From NCBI GenBank assembly GCA_964242595.1, contig CAXTBC010000010.1, positions 1 to 64,000 of the forward strand: DNA of 64,000 bases. The letters run 5' to 3'. Both the position numbers and the translations under genes were made by a program. Below, one piece after another: positions 44,833 through 54,103 of the stretch. Source of the stretch: BOG-908 sp964242595 (lineage in GTDB: Bacteria; Pseudomonadota; Alphaproteobacteria; Acetobacterales; Acetobacteraceae). Positions within the stretch are counted from its first letter, which is position 1. Every line of letters begins with the position of its first letter. The notes beneath the pieces were generated by a model, which ran no database searches, was not told the DNA's origin, and saw nothing but the letters and a program-made list of their open reading frames with translations.

Positions 44833-46035
44833 TCAGAAGATCTCGAACAACCCGGCGCCGCCCATGCCGCCGCCCATGCACATTGTCACCACGCCGTACT
44901 TTACGCCGCGGCGCTTGCCCTCGTGCATGACGTGTCCGGTCATCCGCGCGCCGGACATGCCGTAGGGATGCCCGATGGAGATCGCACCGCCGGAAACGTT
45001 CAGGCGCTCATCTGGAATGTGCAGGAAGTCGCGGCAGTACAGCACCTGGCTCGCGAACGCCTCGTTCAGCTCCCACATGCCGATATCGTCAATCTTCAAC
45101 CCGTGCTTCTCGAGCAGCTTGGGGATCGCGTAGATCGGGCCGATACCCATCTCGTCCGGTTTGCAGCCGGCCACAACCAGGCCGCGATAGGCGCCCAGCG
45201 GCTCCAGGCCGCGGCGCTCGGCCTCCTTGCTGTCCATCAGAACCAGCGCCGCCGCACCGTCCGAGAGCTGGGACGCGTTGCCGGCGGTGATGTACTCGCC
45301 CTTGGCGATCTTCTGGCCGTTGGCGAATACCGGCTTGAGGTTGGCGAGGTCCTCGAGGCGGGTCTGCGGGCGGTTGCCCTCGTCGCGGCTCAGCGTCACC
45401 TCGCGGAAGCTCGTCTCGCCTGTCGCCTTGTCCACCAGCTTCATCTGCGCCGTCATCGGCGCAAGCTCGGCGTCGTAGTAGCCCGCGCTTTGCGCCGCGG
45501 CGGTACGCTGCTGGGACTGCAGGGCGTAGGCGTCCTGCGCCTCGCGGCTCACGTTGTAGCGGCTGGCCACGATCTCGGCAGTCTCGACCATCGCCATGTA
45601 GATCGCAGGGTCCTGCGCCACCAGCTTCGGGTCGCCGGCGCGGTAGTGGTTCATGTGCTCGTTCTGCACCAGCGAGATCGACTCCACGCCGCCGGCCACG
45701 GCCACGGTCAGCTCGCCGCTCATGATGCCCTTGGCCACGGTGGCGATCGCCATCAGGCCGGAGCCGCACTGGCGGTCGATGGTCATGCCTGGCACGCCGT
45801 CACCCAGGCCGGCCCACAGCGCACCCTGACGGGCCACGTTGTAGCCCGTGGAGCCCTGCTGCAGCGCGCAGCCCATGACCACGTCCTCGATCTGGCCGGG
45901 CTCCACGCCGGCGCGGCGCACCGCCTCGCCTATGGCGTGGCCGGCCAGCGCCTGACCCTGCGTGTCGTTGAACGCGCCCCGGTATGCCTTGCCGATGGGG
46001 GTGCGGGCGGTGGCGACGATGACGGCTTCTGGCAT
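44833..46035 (-). CDS. Acetyl-CoA C-acyltransferase (thiolase)
   Basis: 400 residues, complete. Nucleophile Cys90 in DRQCGSGLMAIA; the second half has HxP-type GHPYGMSGARM (His near 356) and the general-base Cys near 386 in CMGGGMGGAGLF. It is of the degradative FadA/PaaJ-like group rather than PhaA, judging from the N-terminus, but this is a soft call. GGAG precedes the ATG. It is likely to work with the nearby SDR and TesB in fatty-acid or aromatic acyl-CoA breakdown, though no acyl-CoA dehydrogenase or enoyl-CoA hydratase is present in the window. Confidence 0.93.
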   Translation of the reverse strand: MPEAVIVATARTPIGKAYRGAFNDTQGQALAGHAIGEAVRRAGVEPGQIEDVVMGCALQQGSTGYNVARQGALWAGLGDGVPGMTIDRQCGSGLMAIATVAKGIMSGELTVAVAGGVESISLVQNEHMNHYRAGDPKLVAQDPAIYMAMVETAEIVASRYNVSREAQDAYALQSQQRTAAAQSAGYYDAELAPMTAQMKLVDKATGETSFREVTLSRDEGNRPQTRLEDLANLKPVFANGQKIAKGEYITAGNASQLSDGAAALVLMDSKEAERRGLEPLGAYRGLVVAGCKPDEMGIGPIYAIPKLLEKHGLKIDDIGMWELNEAFASQVLYCRDFLHIPDERLNVSGGAISIGHPYGMSGARMTGHVMHEGKRRGVKYGVVTMCMGGGMGGAGLFEIF

Positions 46036-46169
46036 GACGTCTCCTGGATGTTGTCCGGCTCTGCGGACTTAAGAAAGCAAGTATGGTTGCGCTAGCGAGA
46101 CTGGCATGGCATTGCTCGGCTCGTCAGACAAGAGGGACGGCGTGACCGGCCCCGCGAAAAGGGACGGGA

Positions 46170-47042
46170 ATGGCCGCTGCAGACGTGACGAGCCGGGTGC
46201 TTGAGCTTTTCAGCGAAGGCACCCGCATCGTTTCCACCATCTATACCCCGGCGGGCGCTGCCCCGGAAGGCGGGTTCCCGGCCATCCTGCTTTGTCACGG
46301 CTGGGGCGGGCTGATGGCCCACCTCACCTACAACGCTCAGGCCTTCGCCGGGGCCGGCTACGTGGCGATGATCTTCGACTACCGCGGCTGGGGCCAATCC
46401 GACGGCAGGATCATTCCCGCGCCCGGCGCGCCGGCGTTGCTGGAGGCGGGCACCCGCATGCTGGAAGTGCAGGTGCTGCGCGAGGTGGTCGATCCCATCG
46501 ACCAGGCGGCCGACATACGCGCCTGCCTGACCGTGTTGGAAGCCGAAGCGGGCGTGAACCCGGCGCGCCTGGCCGTCTGGGGCACCAGCTTCGGCGGTGG
46601 CCACGCGGTGTTCACCGCCGGCACGGACCGTCGCATCCGCGCCGCCGTGGCACAGATCGGCGCTTACGGCCTGCCGCCGGAAGCCGCCGAGGCGGCACGC
46701 GCGCGCGCGGCCGACAAGGTGTTCGGCCGGATCGCGCCCGTGGTGCCGCAGGGCGGGCTGGACGGCACGCCTGGCCTGGCCGGGACGCCGGACCTGGCGC
46801 GCATGGCCGCCCATTCCCCCTTGGCCGCCGCCGCGAACGTGCGCGTGCCGACCTTGATCATCGATGCCGAGCAGGAGGAACTGTTCAACCGCCTGGAGCA
46901 CGGGTTCACCGCCTACATGATCATCCGGCAGAACGCCGTGACGGAGTACCGGACGTTCCCGTGCAAGCACTACACCGTCTACGAGAAATACTTCCAGGAG
47001 AGCGTGGCCATGGCGCTGGAGTGGTTCGGCAAACACCTCTAG
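46170..47042 (+). CDS. Alpha/beta hydrolase
   Basis: 290 residues. Oxyanion strand LLCHGWGGLM, nucleophile elbow GTSFGGG (Ser140), acid candidate Asp232 in LIIDAEQEE and His267 in CKHYTVY. It belongs to the dienelactone-hydrolase-like / esterase group with a D-Y-R-G-W-G-Q-S segment after strand 4. No signal peptide, so cytoplasmic. The substrate is unknown. It is a single-gene unit divergent from the thiolase gene, with about 130 nt between the two starts. Confidence 0.85.
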   Translation: MAAADVTSRVLELFSEGTRIVSTIYTPAGAAPEGGFPAILLCHGWGGLMAHLTYNAQAFAGAGYVAMIFDYRGWGQSDGRIIPAPGAPALLEAGTRMLEVQVLREVVDPIDQAADIRACLTVLEAEAGVNPARLAVWGTSFGGGHAVFTAGTDRRIRAAVAQIGAYGLPPEAAEAARARAADKVFGRIAPVVPQGGLDGTPGLAGTPDLARMAAHSPLAAAANVRVPTLIIDAEQEELFNRLEHGFTAYMIIRQNAVTEYRTFPCKHYTVYEKYFQESVAMALEWFGKHL

Positions 47043-47098
47043 GTGCCGCCTCGCTCCATCATGCCCAACTGCCGGCAGGGCGCAAACGATTTCGGTCG

Positions 47099-47245
47099 AG
47101 GAAGGCGCCAGAGGCTCTGCCAAGGACAAGGCCTGAGTGTCTGTTAAGAACTTAAACAGACGGGGTCTGGGGCCTCGAGGCCTCGTCACGCGACTGCGTG
47201 CTACGCACGACGCGGTTCGGGGCAGAGCCCCATGCCTGCCTACAC
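47099..47245. repeat. Family A palindromic repeat, copy 8
   Basis: GAGGCTCTGCC, a diverged AAGGACAAGGCC, AAACAGACGGGGTCTGGGG, CCTCGAGGCC, an insertion with CGACTGCGTGCTACGCACG and GGGGCAGAGCCCC. It lies between the 3' ends of the alpha/beta hydrolase and the tandem TetR gene, so it could serve as a shared terminator. Confidence 0.7.
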
Positions 47246-47246
47246 A

Positions 47247-48515
47247 TCAAGACTTTACGGCCGACGGCATGAGAAGCCCGCATAGCAGCGGCCGCACGTA
47301 GAGCTCGGCTGCGTTCTCCACCGTCGCTTTCCTCACCCAGCGCCCCAGCTCCTCGGCCGAGTTGATCATGGCAGTGATCATCTCGGCAGCCACACGAACG
47401 TTGCATGGGCGGACCGAACCATCTGTCAGGCCGTCGTTGAGCATATCGCCGAAGCGCAACGTGAGGCGGGACATGTGCCAAGCCATCCTGGCGCGCAGGT
47501 CGGGACCCACCGCGGTCAGCGCCGAGGTGCGCAGCAGGGTGCCGTTGTCGCGCATCTGCCGGGTGACCAGGGCGACGGAGGCCACGGTGACGCGCGACAG
47601 GCCGTCGTTCTGGCTGGCGATGGCCGCATCCTGCGCCTCCCGCAACGTGGCGAAGCTCTGCTCGAAGCAGGCTGTGACCAGGCCGTCCCGGGTTTCGTTG
47701 TAGTGGTAGAAAGCACCTTTCGTAACCTTGAGCTCGGCGGAGATGCGCTCGACGGAGGCGCCGCGGTAGCCGTGCTGGTTGATGAGCGCCGTGGCCGTGC
47801 GCAGGAACGCGTCTTGCGACAGGCCTTCGGCCTGCTCCGCGTGCACGGCCAGCGCGGGCTCGAACGCTTTCGCCCGCATCGGGGCGGCAGCCAGGCCGTG
47901 CAGCAGGATGTCGGTGAAACGCTCGGCGACGGAGGCGTAATCCTGCGGCATGTAGTTGCTGCTCCACACCACAGACCATAGCAGCTGCGAGAGCAGCATG
48001 TGCGCGCGGGCGTTAAGCTGCTGCGGGTCGGCCGGACGTTCCGACGTGCGGAACAACGTCCGGATTGATTTGAACATCCTGTTGTACGCAGTCCAGACTT
48101 CGTCGGCATACGGTGTGGTCAGCGCGCGCATGTCGCCGAAATGGACGAACTCCGGCTGCAGGCCGGCCTGCACGCGCGCGTTCAGGGCGAAATAGCCGGC
48201 CACGAAATGGCGGATACGCGCTTCGGCGGTGACCTCGGGCAGGGCGGCTTCCGCCAGCGCCTGGTGCAGCGCGATTGACCGCAAGAAAGCAGCCGCCACC
48301 AGATCCTCACGTCGTTCGAAGTAGTAGCGGAGGCTCTTGAGGTTCAAGCCGATCTCGGACGCGATGACGGCGAGCGTCGCGTCGCGCAAGCCATGCCGGT
48401 TGAACAGCGCGCCGGCGGCGTTGAGTATCTCCTCCTTGCGGCGGTCGAAGCGGCTGGCTGTGCCACGCCCCGGTTCACCAGCTTCAGTGTCGAGCGCTTG
48501 GCTGTCCAACACCAT
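47247..48515 (-). CDS. Tandem TetR transcriptional regulator (two TetR units in one chain)
   Basis: 422 residues, twice the size of a normal TetR protein. Two complete helix-turn-helix domains are present: residues about 25-75 (EILNAAGALFNRHGLRDATL, then LKSLRYYFERREDLV) and 233-284 (LRTATALINQHGYRGASVE, then VTKGAFYHYNETRDGLV). Each is followed by its own alpha-helical ligand domain. ATG 48515 is chosen over a GTG three codons earlier; both are possible. The monomer may behave like a built-in dimer with two different ligand pockets. It is divergent from the TonB-dependent receptor gene and probably controls that locus. Confidence 0.85.
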   Translation of the reverse strand: MVLDSQALDTEAGEPGRGTASRFDRRKEEILNAAGALFNRHGLRDATLAVIASEIGLNLKSLRYYFERREDLVAAAFLRSIALHQALAEAALPEVTAEARIRHFVAGYFALNARVQAGLQPEFVHFGDMRALTTPYADEVWTAYNRMFKSIRTLFRTSERPADPQQLNARAHMLLSQLLWSVVWSSNYMPQDYASVAERFTDILLHGLAAAPMRAKAFEPALAVHAEQAEGLSQDAFLRTATALINQHGYRGASVERISAELKVTKGAFYHYNETRDGLVTACFEQSFATLREAQDAAIASQNDGLSRVTVASVALVTRQMRDNGTLLRTSALTAVGPDLRARMAWHMSRLTLRFGDMLNDGLTDGSVRPCNVRVAAEMITAMINSAEELGRWVRKATVENAAELYVRPLLCGLLMPSAVKS

Positions 48516-48895
48516 CCTGCCCACCTTGTTACGTCTGTATCAGCCTTGCCTTGTTCTACCAAGGTGCATCATCGGCGCGTGCCGCGGTCTGCGTGCGGCA
48601 CATCCTCAGTGCCTGTTGGAAAACGCGGTATGGCGAGTCAGCTGAACTGGAATGACCGCCAGGGTGATTCAAACAGACATTCATAAGAGTGATATTTATA
48701 CAAGCCATAGATGGATTCCACCCTGCGGGCTCGCGAACCGGGAAACGCTGGCGGAAGCCAGTTGACGTTCTGGGAGCAGAGCGTTTACCTTCGACTTAAG
48801 AAAAGCAGTTTGTTGCAGTGCAGCAAGCTAGAAATGTGCTGTTCGGGCAGAGCCGGAAATGCTCTGTCCGGAACTAGAGACGAGGGGAGAGAACG
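48516..48895. other. Divergent control region, tandem TetR / TonB receptor
   Basis: About 380 nt with no gene. It must hold promoters for both directions. The part 48640-48730 is AT-rich (GATATTTATACAAGCC), a plausible promoter zone for the receptor, but no -35/-10 pair is certain. Confidence 0.45.
48841..48874. promoter_or_regulatory. Imperfect inverted repeat in the TonB-receptor leader
   Basis: GTTCGGGCAGAGC, a 7 nt loop, then GCTCTGTCCGGAAC. The arms match except for one mismatch and one extra base. It sits 22 nt upstream of the receptor ATG, just before the GAGGGGAGAG ribosome-binding region. It could be an operator for the neighbouring TetR-type regulator or an RNA hairpin controlling translation; nothing in the sequence decides. 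The core GGGCAGAGC also resembles the end of family A. Confidence 0.4.
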
Positions 48896-51448
48896 ATGCA
48901 GAACCGTGGACGTTTGATGCTCTGCTGCAGCCTGTACGGGCTATTGGGCGCAATGCCGGCGCTGGGCCAGACGGCCACGCCGGCCGGCACGACACCGTCA
49001 GCCGCGCCGAACGCGCCGCCGGCTACGGGCCAGGCAAAGCACGGCTTGCAGGCCACGGGTTCGGGCGGAACGAAGTCGGACATCGGGGCGAGCTCCGCGC
49101 CAGGTATCCAAAGCACGAACGCGGCGTCCGGTAACGCGATCGGCGAGACCATCGTGGTGACCGCCACGCGGCGCAAGGACACCATCCAGCGCACGCCCGC
49201 GGCGATCACCGCGTTCACCGACGAGCGGCGCAACCTGATCGGCGTGCAGAACGGCCAGGATTTCGTCAACCTGACGCCGAGCGCCAGCCTGGAAGGCGAG
49301 TACCTGACGATCCGCGGCGTGGGACGCTTCGAGGATCCGGGCCAGGGCACCGATCCCGGCGTGGGCATCAACGTCGACGGTGTCTATACCGCTTCGCCGG
49401 CCTATCTCGGCCAGCCGGACTTCCTGACCGACCGCGTCGAGATCCTGCGCGGGCCGCAGCAGATCACCGGCCGTGAGTCCGCAGGTGGCGACGTGAACAT
49501 CTATTCGCGGCGGCCGACGGACGAGTACCATACCGACATCCGCTTCGGCGGCACGACCTTCGACGAGGGCTACAGCGACGCAGCTTTCTCAGGCCCCATC
49601 ACGGACAACCTGAAGTTCCGTGTCGCCGAGGCGTTCGACACCACCGACGGCCCTGGCGGCCAGAACATCGCGCCCAACGCGTTCGGCCGCAAGGACCAGC
49701 CCGGCGCGGGCAACTCGCTGATCCTGGAAGGCCAGCTGGAGTGGGACCCGACCGAAGACCTCAACATCTGGGCGCGCTACCAGAACTTCCAGCAGCACTT
49801 CAACCAGTTCTATGGCGTGGGCGCGGGTGTCGGGCTGGACAGCCCTTACCTGAGCGGGAAGGGCACGTCGATCGGCTCGCCGTCCTTCTTCGGGCTGGGC
49901 GTGAACCCGCAATTCGGCCTGGCGCCGAACAGCAATCCGTCGTTGTCCGATCCGTTCAAGACGAACGTGAACGACATCGGCCATAGCGACATCCATGACG
50001 ACCACACTTTCACGGTTAACGCGACGTACGACCTGCACGGCGCAATCCTGAAATACATCGGCGGCTACAGCCAGTACGTGGCGCAGAACAACGCCGACGT
50101 GGATTACGGCTCGCGCAACACCTACACGAGCCCGACGGGGCTGCAGATCCCCGTCTCGCTCGTGGAGGACTCGCCCGCCCAGAAGCACTGGTACAGCAAC
50201 GAGCTGACGCTGAGCTCAACCAGCACCGACCGGTTCCGCTGGGTTGTCGGCGCCTACCAGTACGGCGAGAACTACGTCACCGGCTTCAACATCAACGACC
50301 CGCTGGCGACGTACCTGTCGAACCCGGTGAGCGGCACGACCTTCCGGCCGGTGGCGCCGAACCCGCAACGCAGCATCTACGCGCAGACGACCTCGCTGGC
50401 GACGAACAACGAGGCGGTGTACGGCCAGGTGGACTACGACATCACGCCCACCATCCGTGCCACGGCGGCGTTCCGCTACAACTGGGACCAGCGCTACGGC
50501 TCGGACGCTTTCCGCTACGTCTACGACAACAACGGCATCAACAACGGCGCCGGCGGTACGCAGTACGGCGCGCTGGACTTCACCCCTGCCAAGGACACCG
50601 GCAACAACTCGCAATCCTACCAGAACCAGACCGGCAAGGTCGGCCTGGAGTGGCATCCCGACAAGAGCGTGATCGCCTACGGCAGCGTCTCGCGCGGCTA
50701 CGAGCCGGGCGGTTTCGACCTCGGCGGTTTCGCCACCATCCCGAAGGTCAGCTCCGAGACGCTGATGGACTACGAAGGCGGGGTGAAGAAGACCTGGGGA
50801 AGCTACCTGCTGCTCGACGGTTCGGCCTACTACTACCAGTACAACGATCTGCAGGTGCCGATCTACACCGCCGAGCCGGGTCCGCAAGGCGCGGTGGTGT
50901 TCGCCCAGAACCTGGTCAACGCGCAGCGTGCGCGCGCCTACGGTGCCGAACTGGAGTCGGTCGTCTCGCCGACGGCGGACCTTCACCTCACCTTCCTCTA
51001 CTCCTACATCAACGCGAAGTTCGAGGAGTTCCAGAACCCGATACCGGGGCAGAAGCTGGTGGACATCTCCACCGGGGACACGTTCGCCAGCTTGCGGGGC
51101 AACACCATCCCCTTCTCGCCGAAGAACAAGTTCACCTTCTCGCCGCAGTACACGCTGCATTTGGAAGGCGGCACGCTCAGCCTCTCGGCAATCTACACCT
51201 ATGTCGGTTCGCAGTTCGACGGCGTGTTCCAGAACTCGAACTACCGTACGCAGCAATACGAGAACCTGAACCTGCGCGCGTTATACCAGCCGACGAAGAC
51301 GCCTTGGAGCTTCATCCTCTACGCGCGCAACGTGACCAATTCCACGCAGTTCGTCTATCACGCGCCATCGATCTTCTTTCCGCAGCAGACCGCCTACACT
51401 GTTAACCCGCCTTTCGTGTTTGGCGGTGAAGTTCAATATAGGTTTTAG
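48896..51448 (+). CDS. TonB-dependent receptor
   Basis: 850 residues. Signal peptide (LMLCCSLYGLLGAMPALGQ), a low-complexity Ala/Gly/Pro/Thr stretch, plug domain starting GETIVVTATRRKD with TIRGVGRFED, GVNVDGVYTAS-like GINVDGVYT, and RVEILRGPQQITGRESAGGD, then a 22-strand-type barrel ending EVQYRF. It is of the Alphaproteobacterial TBDR type with no N-terminal signalling domain. It takes up a large or scarce substrate across the outer membrane with TonB energy. Strong GAGGGGAGAG before the ATG. It begins the rightward group with the MFS and PhyH genes. The substrate is unknown; no siderophore gene is near. Confidence 0.93.
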   Translation: MQNRGRLMLCCSLYGLLGAMPALGQTATPAGTTPSAAPNAPPATGQAKHGLQATGSGGTKSDIGASSAPGIQSTNAASGNAIGETIVVTATRRKDTIQRTPAAITAFTDERRNLIGVQNGQDFVNLTPSASLEGEYLTIRGVGRFEDPGQGTDPGVGINVDGVYTASPAYLGQPDFLTDRVEILRGPQQITGRESAGGDVNIYSRRPTDEYHTDIRFGGTTFDEGYSDAAFSGPITDNLKFRVAEAFDTTDGPGGQNIAPNAFGRKDQPGAGNSLILEGQLEWDPTEDLNIWARYQNFQQHFNQFYGVGAGVGLDSPYLSGKGTSIGSPSFFGLGVNPQFGLAPNSNPSLSDPFKTNVNDIGHSDIHDDHTFTVNATYDLHGAILKYIGGYSQYVAQNNADVDYGSRNTYTSPTGLQIPVSLVEDSPAQKHWYSNELTLSSTSTDRFRWVVGAYQYGENYVTGFNINDPLATYLSNPVSGTTFRPVAPNPQRSIYAQTTSLATNNEAVYGQVDYDITPTIRATAAFRYNWDQRYGSDAFRYVYDNNGINNGAGGTQYGALDFTPAKDTGNNSQSYQNQTGKVGLEWHPDKSVIAYGSVSRGYEPGGFDLGGFATIPKVSSETLMDYEGGVKKTWGSYLLLDGSAYYYQYNDLQVPIYTAEPGPQGAVVFAQNLVNAQRARAYGAELESVVSPTADLHLTFLYSYINAKFEEFQNPIPGQKLVDISTGDTFASLRGNTIPFSPKNKFTFSPQYTLHLEGGTLSLSAIYTYVGSQFDGVFQNSNYRTQQYENLNLRALYQPTKTPWSFILYARNVTNSTQFVYHAPSIFFPQQTAYTVNPPFVFGGEVQYRF

Positions 51449-51449
51449 A

Positions 51450-51512
51450 AAGGAAGCAGTTCTCTTCTGAAGAAAAGAATCAAAAGACTTTTGTCTGTGC
51501 TGTCGCGCCGTG
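51450..51512. repeat. Family B hairpin repeat, copy 10 (single arm)
   Basis: CAGTTCTCTTCTGAAG with AAAAGAATCAAAAGACTTTTG and the core CTGTGCTGTCGCGCC, right after the TonB-receptor stop and before the MFS gene, which reads the same way. Confidence 0.7.
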
Positions 51513-51651
51513 TGCGGGCATCATTCAGACAGTGAAGTTCTCGGCTTCCCGGAAAGCTTGCGTTGCTCCTGTTGCCGGCCGCCACTGTTGATCTGGCGGC
51601 GGATCAGCGCGATGTTGCGCCGTCTTCCGCCTGCTGCACAGGGATGCGCAT

Positions 51652-53112
51652 GTGAGTGCCGCTCAAACACCGCGTCGCCGTTCGACCGGCTTGTCACTAA
51701 GGCTGGGTTACGGGTTCGGTGCCGTCGCTAACGGCGTGCTGGATGCGGGGCTGTCCGGCGCGGTGCTGCAGCTCTACCTCAACCAGGTGCTCGGCCTGCC
51801 CGCGCTCAAGGTGGGCGCCATCATCATGGTCTCGCTGATCGCCGACGCGTTGATCGACCCGCTGATCGGCCAGTGGTCGGACCGCATCCGCTCGCCCTGG
51901 GGTCGCAGGCACCCGTTCATGTACGCGAGTGCCGTGCCGGTGGCACTGTCGTTCTACCTGCTGTGGAACGCGCCGGCCGGGCTGTCGGGCGGCGCGCTGC
52001 TGGCCTTCACCCTGGCGCTGATGGTCACGGTGCGGATCGCCAGCAGCTTCTACAGGATCCCGGGTGACGCGCTGCTGCCCGAGCTCACGTCCGACTACGA
52101 CGAACGTACGACGCTGACGAGCTATCGCTGGTTCTTCGGCATCGTCGGTGGAAACTTTATCGGCTACGTGCTGAACGCGGTGTTCCTGCGCACCAGCGCG
52201 CAAAACCCGCTGGGCGTGCTCAGCCGGCCTGGCTACGCGCATTTCGGGCTGTTGGGCGCCGGGATGATCTTCGTCTCTGTCCTGGGCTGCGCACTGGCCA
52301 CGCACCGACGGCCGAAAGTGCCGCTGCCGCCGCGGCGGTCCGCCAGCCTGGCGCAGAGCATGCGCGACATCCGGATCACGCTGTCCAACCGCTCGCTGCT
52401 GGCGTTGTTGCTGGGCGGCGTGCTGGGCGGCATTGGCGGCGGCATCAGCCTGGGCCTGGGCACTTACATGCTGATCCATTTCTGGGGGCTGGACCCGGGG
52501 CAATACGCACCCATCGTCGTCTACGGGTCGGTTGGCGCGGTGCTGGCGGTGTTCGTGGCACCGCTCGCCTCGATGCGGTTCGGCAAGAAGCGCGCGGTGA
52601 TCGGCCTGTTCTCCTGTTCCGTCGTGACGGCGACGGGGCCTATCCTGCTGCGCCTGCTCAACGTGATCACCGCGAGCTCCTCGGGATGGATCACCGTGCT
52701 GGTGATCGCCGACAGCGCGTTCACGGCGGTCATCGGCGTGGCGGGTTTCATCCTGGTCGGCTCCATGCTGGCCGACGTGGTTGAGGACGTGGCGGTGAAG
52801 ACCGGCGTGCGCTCCGAGGGGCTGCTCTACGCCACCAACGGTCTGCTGCTGAAATTCACCAGCGGCATCGGCGCCTTCATCGCGGGCGTACTGCTGACTT
52901 TGGTGAATTTTCCGGCGCACGCACTGCGTGGAACGGTGCCGCATGTCATCGTGCAGCACCTGGTGGAGATCTACCTGCCCGTCAGCGTTACGTTCAGCGT
53001 GGCGTCCATCGCGGTGCTGGGGTTCTACAATATCGACCGCACCACGCAGGAGCGCAACGCAGAGGCGCTGCACGATCCGGGCACGGCGGCGCCCATGTCC
53101 GCGGCAGAATAG
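51652..53112 (+). CDS. MFS transporter, GPH (glycoside/cation symporter, MelB-like) family
   Basis: 486 residues, 12 predicted membrane helices. N-terminal LSLRLGYGFGAVANGVLD and the loop after helix 2, DALIDPLIGQWSDRIRSPWG then RRHPFMYASAVPVALSFYL, are the hallmark of GPH carriers. The later LADVVEDVAVKTGVRSEGLLY is the second family signature. These carriers bring in glycosides, sugars or glucuronides with H+ or Na+. The start is GTG; a short weak ribosome-binding site precedes it. It would take the receptor's substrate, or a piece of it, across the inner membrane. Confidence 0.92.
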   Translation: MSAAQTPRRRSTGLSLRLGYGFGAVANGVLDAGLSGAVLQLYLNQVLGLPALKVGAIIMVSLIADALIDPLIGQWSDRIRSPWGRRHPFMYASAVPVALSFYLLWNAPAGLSGGALLAFTLALMVTVRIASSFYRIPGDALLPELTSDYDERTTLTSYRWFFGIVGGNFIGYVLNAVFLRTSAQNPLGVLSRPGYAHFGLLGAGMIFVSVLGCALATHRRPKVPLPPRRSASLAQSMRDIRITLSNRSLLALLLGGVLGGIGGGISLGLGTYMLIHFWGLDPGQYAPIVVYGSVGAVLAVFVAPLASMRFGKKRAVIGLFSCSVVTATGPILLRLLNVITASSSGWITVLVIADSAFTAVIGVAGFILVGSMLADVVEDVAVKTGVRSEGLLYATNGLLLKFTSGIGAFIAGVLLTLVNFPAHALRGTVPHVIVQHLVEIYLPVSVTFSVASIAVLGFYNIDRTTQERNAEALHDPGTAAPMSAAE

Positions 53113-53180
53113 GCAACGAGACAGGAGAAGGGATACCTCCGGGCTTCGCCTAAAAGACCTGCCTTCAGGAGTGATTCCCG

Positions 53181-53960
53181 ATGGACGCACAAGCCCATGT
53201 CACCGACCTTGAACTGCACGGCTACACCATCGTGCACGACGCGCTCGCGCCCGCATTCTGCGACGAGATCGTGGCCGAAATCGAGCGGATGGAGGCCGAC
53301 CACGAGCCTTCGCTGAAGGGCAACGCGTTCGTAGGCTTCAAGACAGTGCGGTATTTCGACCTGCTGAACGAAGGCGAGGTGTGGCAGCGCGTGGCCGCGC
53401 ACCCTCGCGTGGTGCCCATCATCCGCGGCGTGCTGGGGGCGGACATGCTGCTCTCCACCATGGCGACCGCGGTGATCGCTCCCGGCGAACGCGCGCAGCC
53501 GATCCACCGGGACGACGAGTTGTACGACATGGCGATGCCGCACCGGAACCTGGTGTGCAACACGATGTGGGCGTTGCGCGACTTCACCGAGGCAAACGGG
53601 GCCACGCGCATCGTGCCCGGCACGCACAGGCTGGTGGAGCCGGCCGATCCTGCGAAGGCGTACGAGTCGGTTCCCGCGGTGATGCCAAAGGGGAGCGTGT
53701 GTTTCGTGCTGGGTACCTGTTACCACGGTGGCGGGGCGAACCTGACGGAGGAACGTCGCTGGGCGCTGACGATCAACTACTGCGCGGGCGCGATGCGGCA
53801 GCAGGAAAACCTGATGCTGGCCGTGCCTGGGGCGCGTGCGGCCAGGTTCGCGCGGGAGCTGCAGGACCTGATCGGCTACCGGCCGACCCGGCGGAGCGTT
53901 GGGCATGTGAACGCAGGTGACCCGCGCGATGTGCTGAAGCGCTATGCGGAGAAAGCCTAA
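53181..53960 (+). CDS. Phytanoyl-CoA dioxygenase (PhyH) family protein 1
   Basis: 259 residues. Jelly-roll Fe(II)/2-oxoglutarate dioxygenase. Iron ligands His109 and Asp111 (IHRDDE) and His182 (CYHGGG); Arg192/193 in EERRWALT is the likely 2-oxoglutarate anchor. The family hydroxylates small molecules, often secondary metabolites. CAGGAG before the ATG. It follows the MFS gene by about 70 nt and precedes a second PhyH gene on the same strand, with a family B repeat between. The specific reaction is unknown. Confidence 0.88.
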   Translation: MDAQAHVTDLELHGYTIVHDALAPAFCDEIVAEIERMEADHEPSLKGNAFVGFKTVRYFDLLNEGEVWQRVAAHPRVVPIIRGVLGADMLLSTMATAVIAPGERAQPIHRDDELYDMAMPHRNLVCNTMWALRDFTEANGATRIVPGTHRLVEPADPAKAYESVPAVMPKGSVCFVLGTCYHGGGANLTEERRWALTINYCAGAMRQQENLMLAVPGARAARFARELQDLIGYRPTRRSVGHVNAGDPRDVLKRYAEKA

Positions 53961-53961
53961 G

Positions 53962-54086
53962 GCAAGCACCGGCTTTCGAAAAAAGAAACGAAAGGCTTTT
54001 GACTTCGCTGTAGCGCGCCCGTCGTTTAGCACCCGACCGTTAGCAAAAGTTGTTGCTCTTTTTCCAAGAAAAGAAGGTCTTTCTTC
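53962..54086. repeat. Family B hairpin repeat, copy 11 (two inverted arms)
   Basis: Left arm CCGGCTTTCGAAAAAAG with AAACGAAAGGCTTTTG; centre TCGCTGTAGCGCG; right arm AGCAAAAGTTGTTGCTC with TTTTTCCAAGAAAAGAAGG. More diverged than the other copies. It fills the space between the two PhyH genes. Confidence 0.65.
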
Positions 54087-54103
54087 CTTGCCGGAGGTCA
54101 TCC

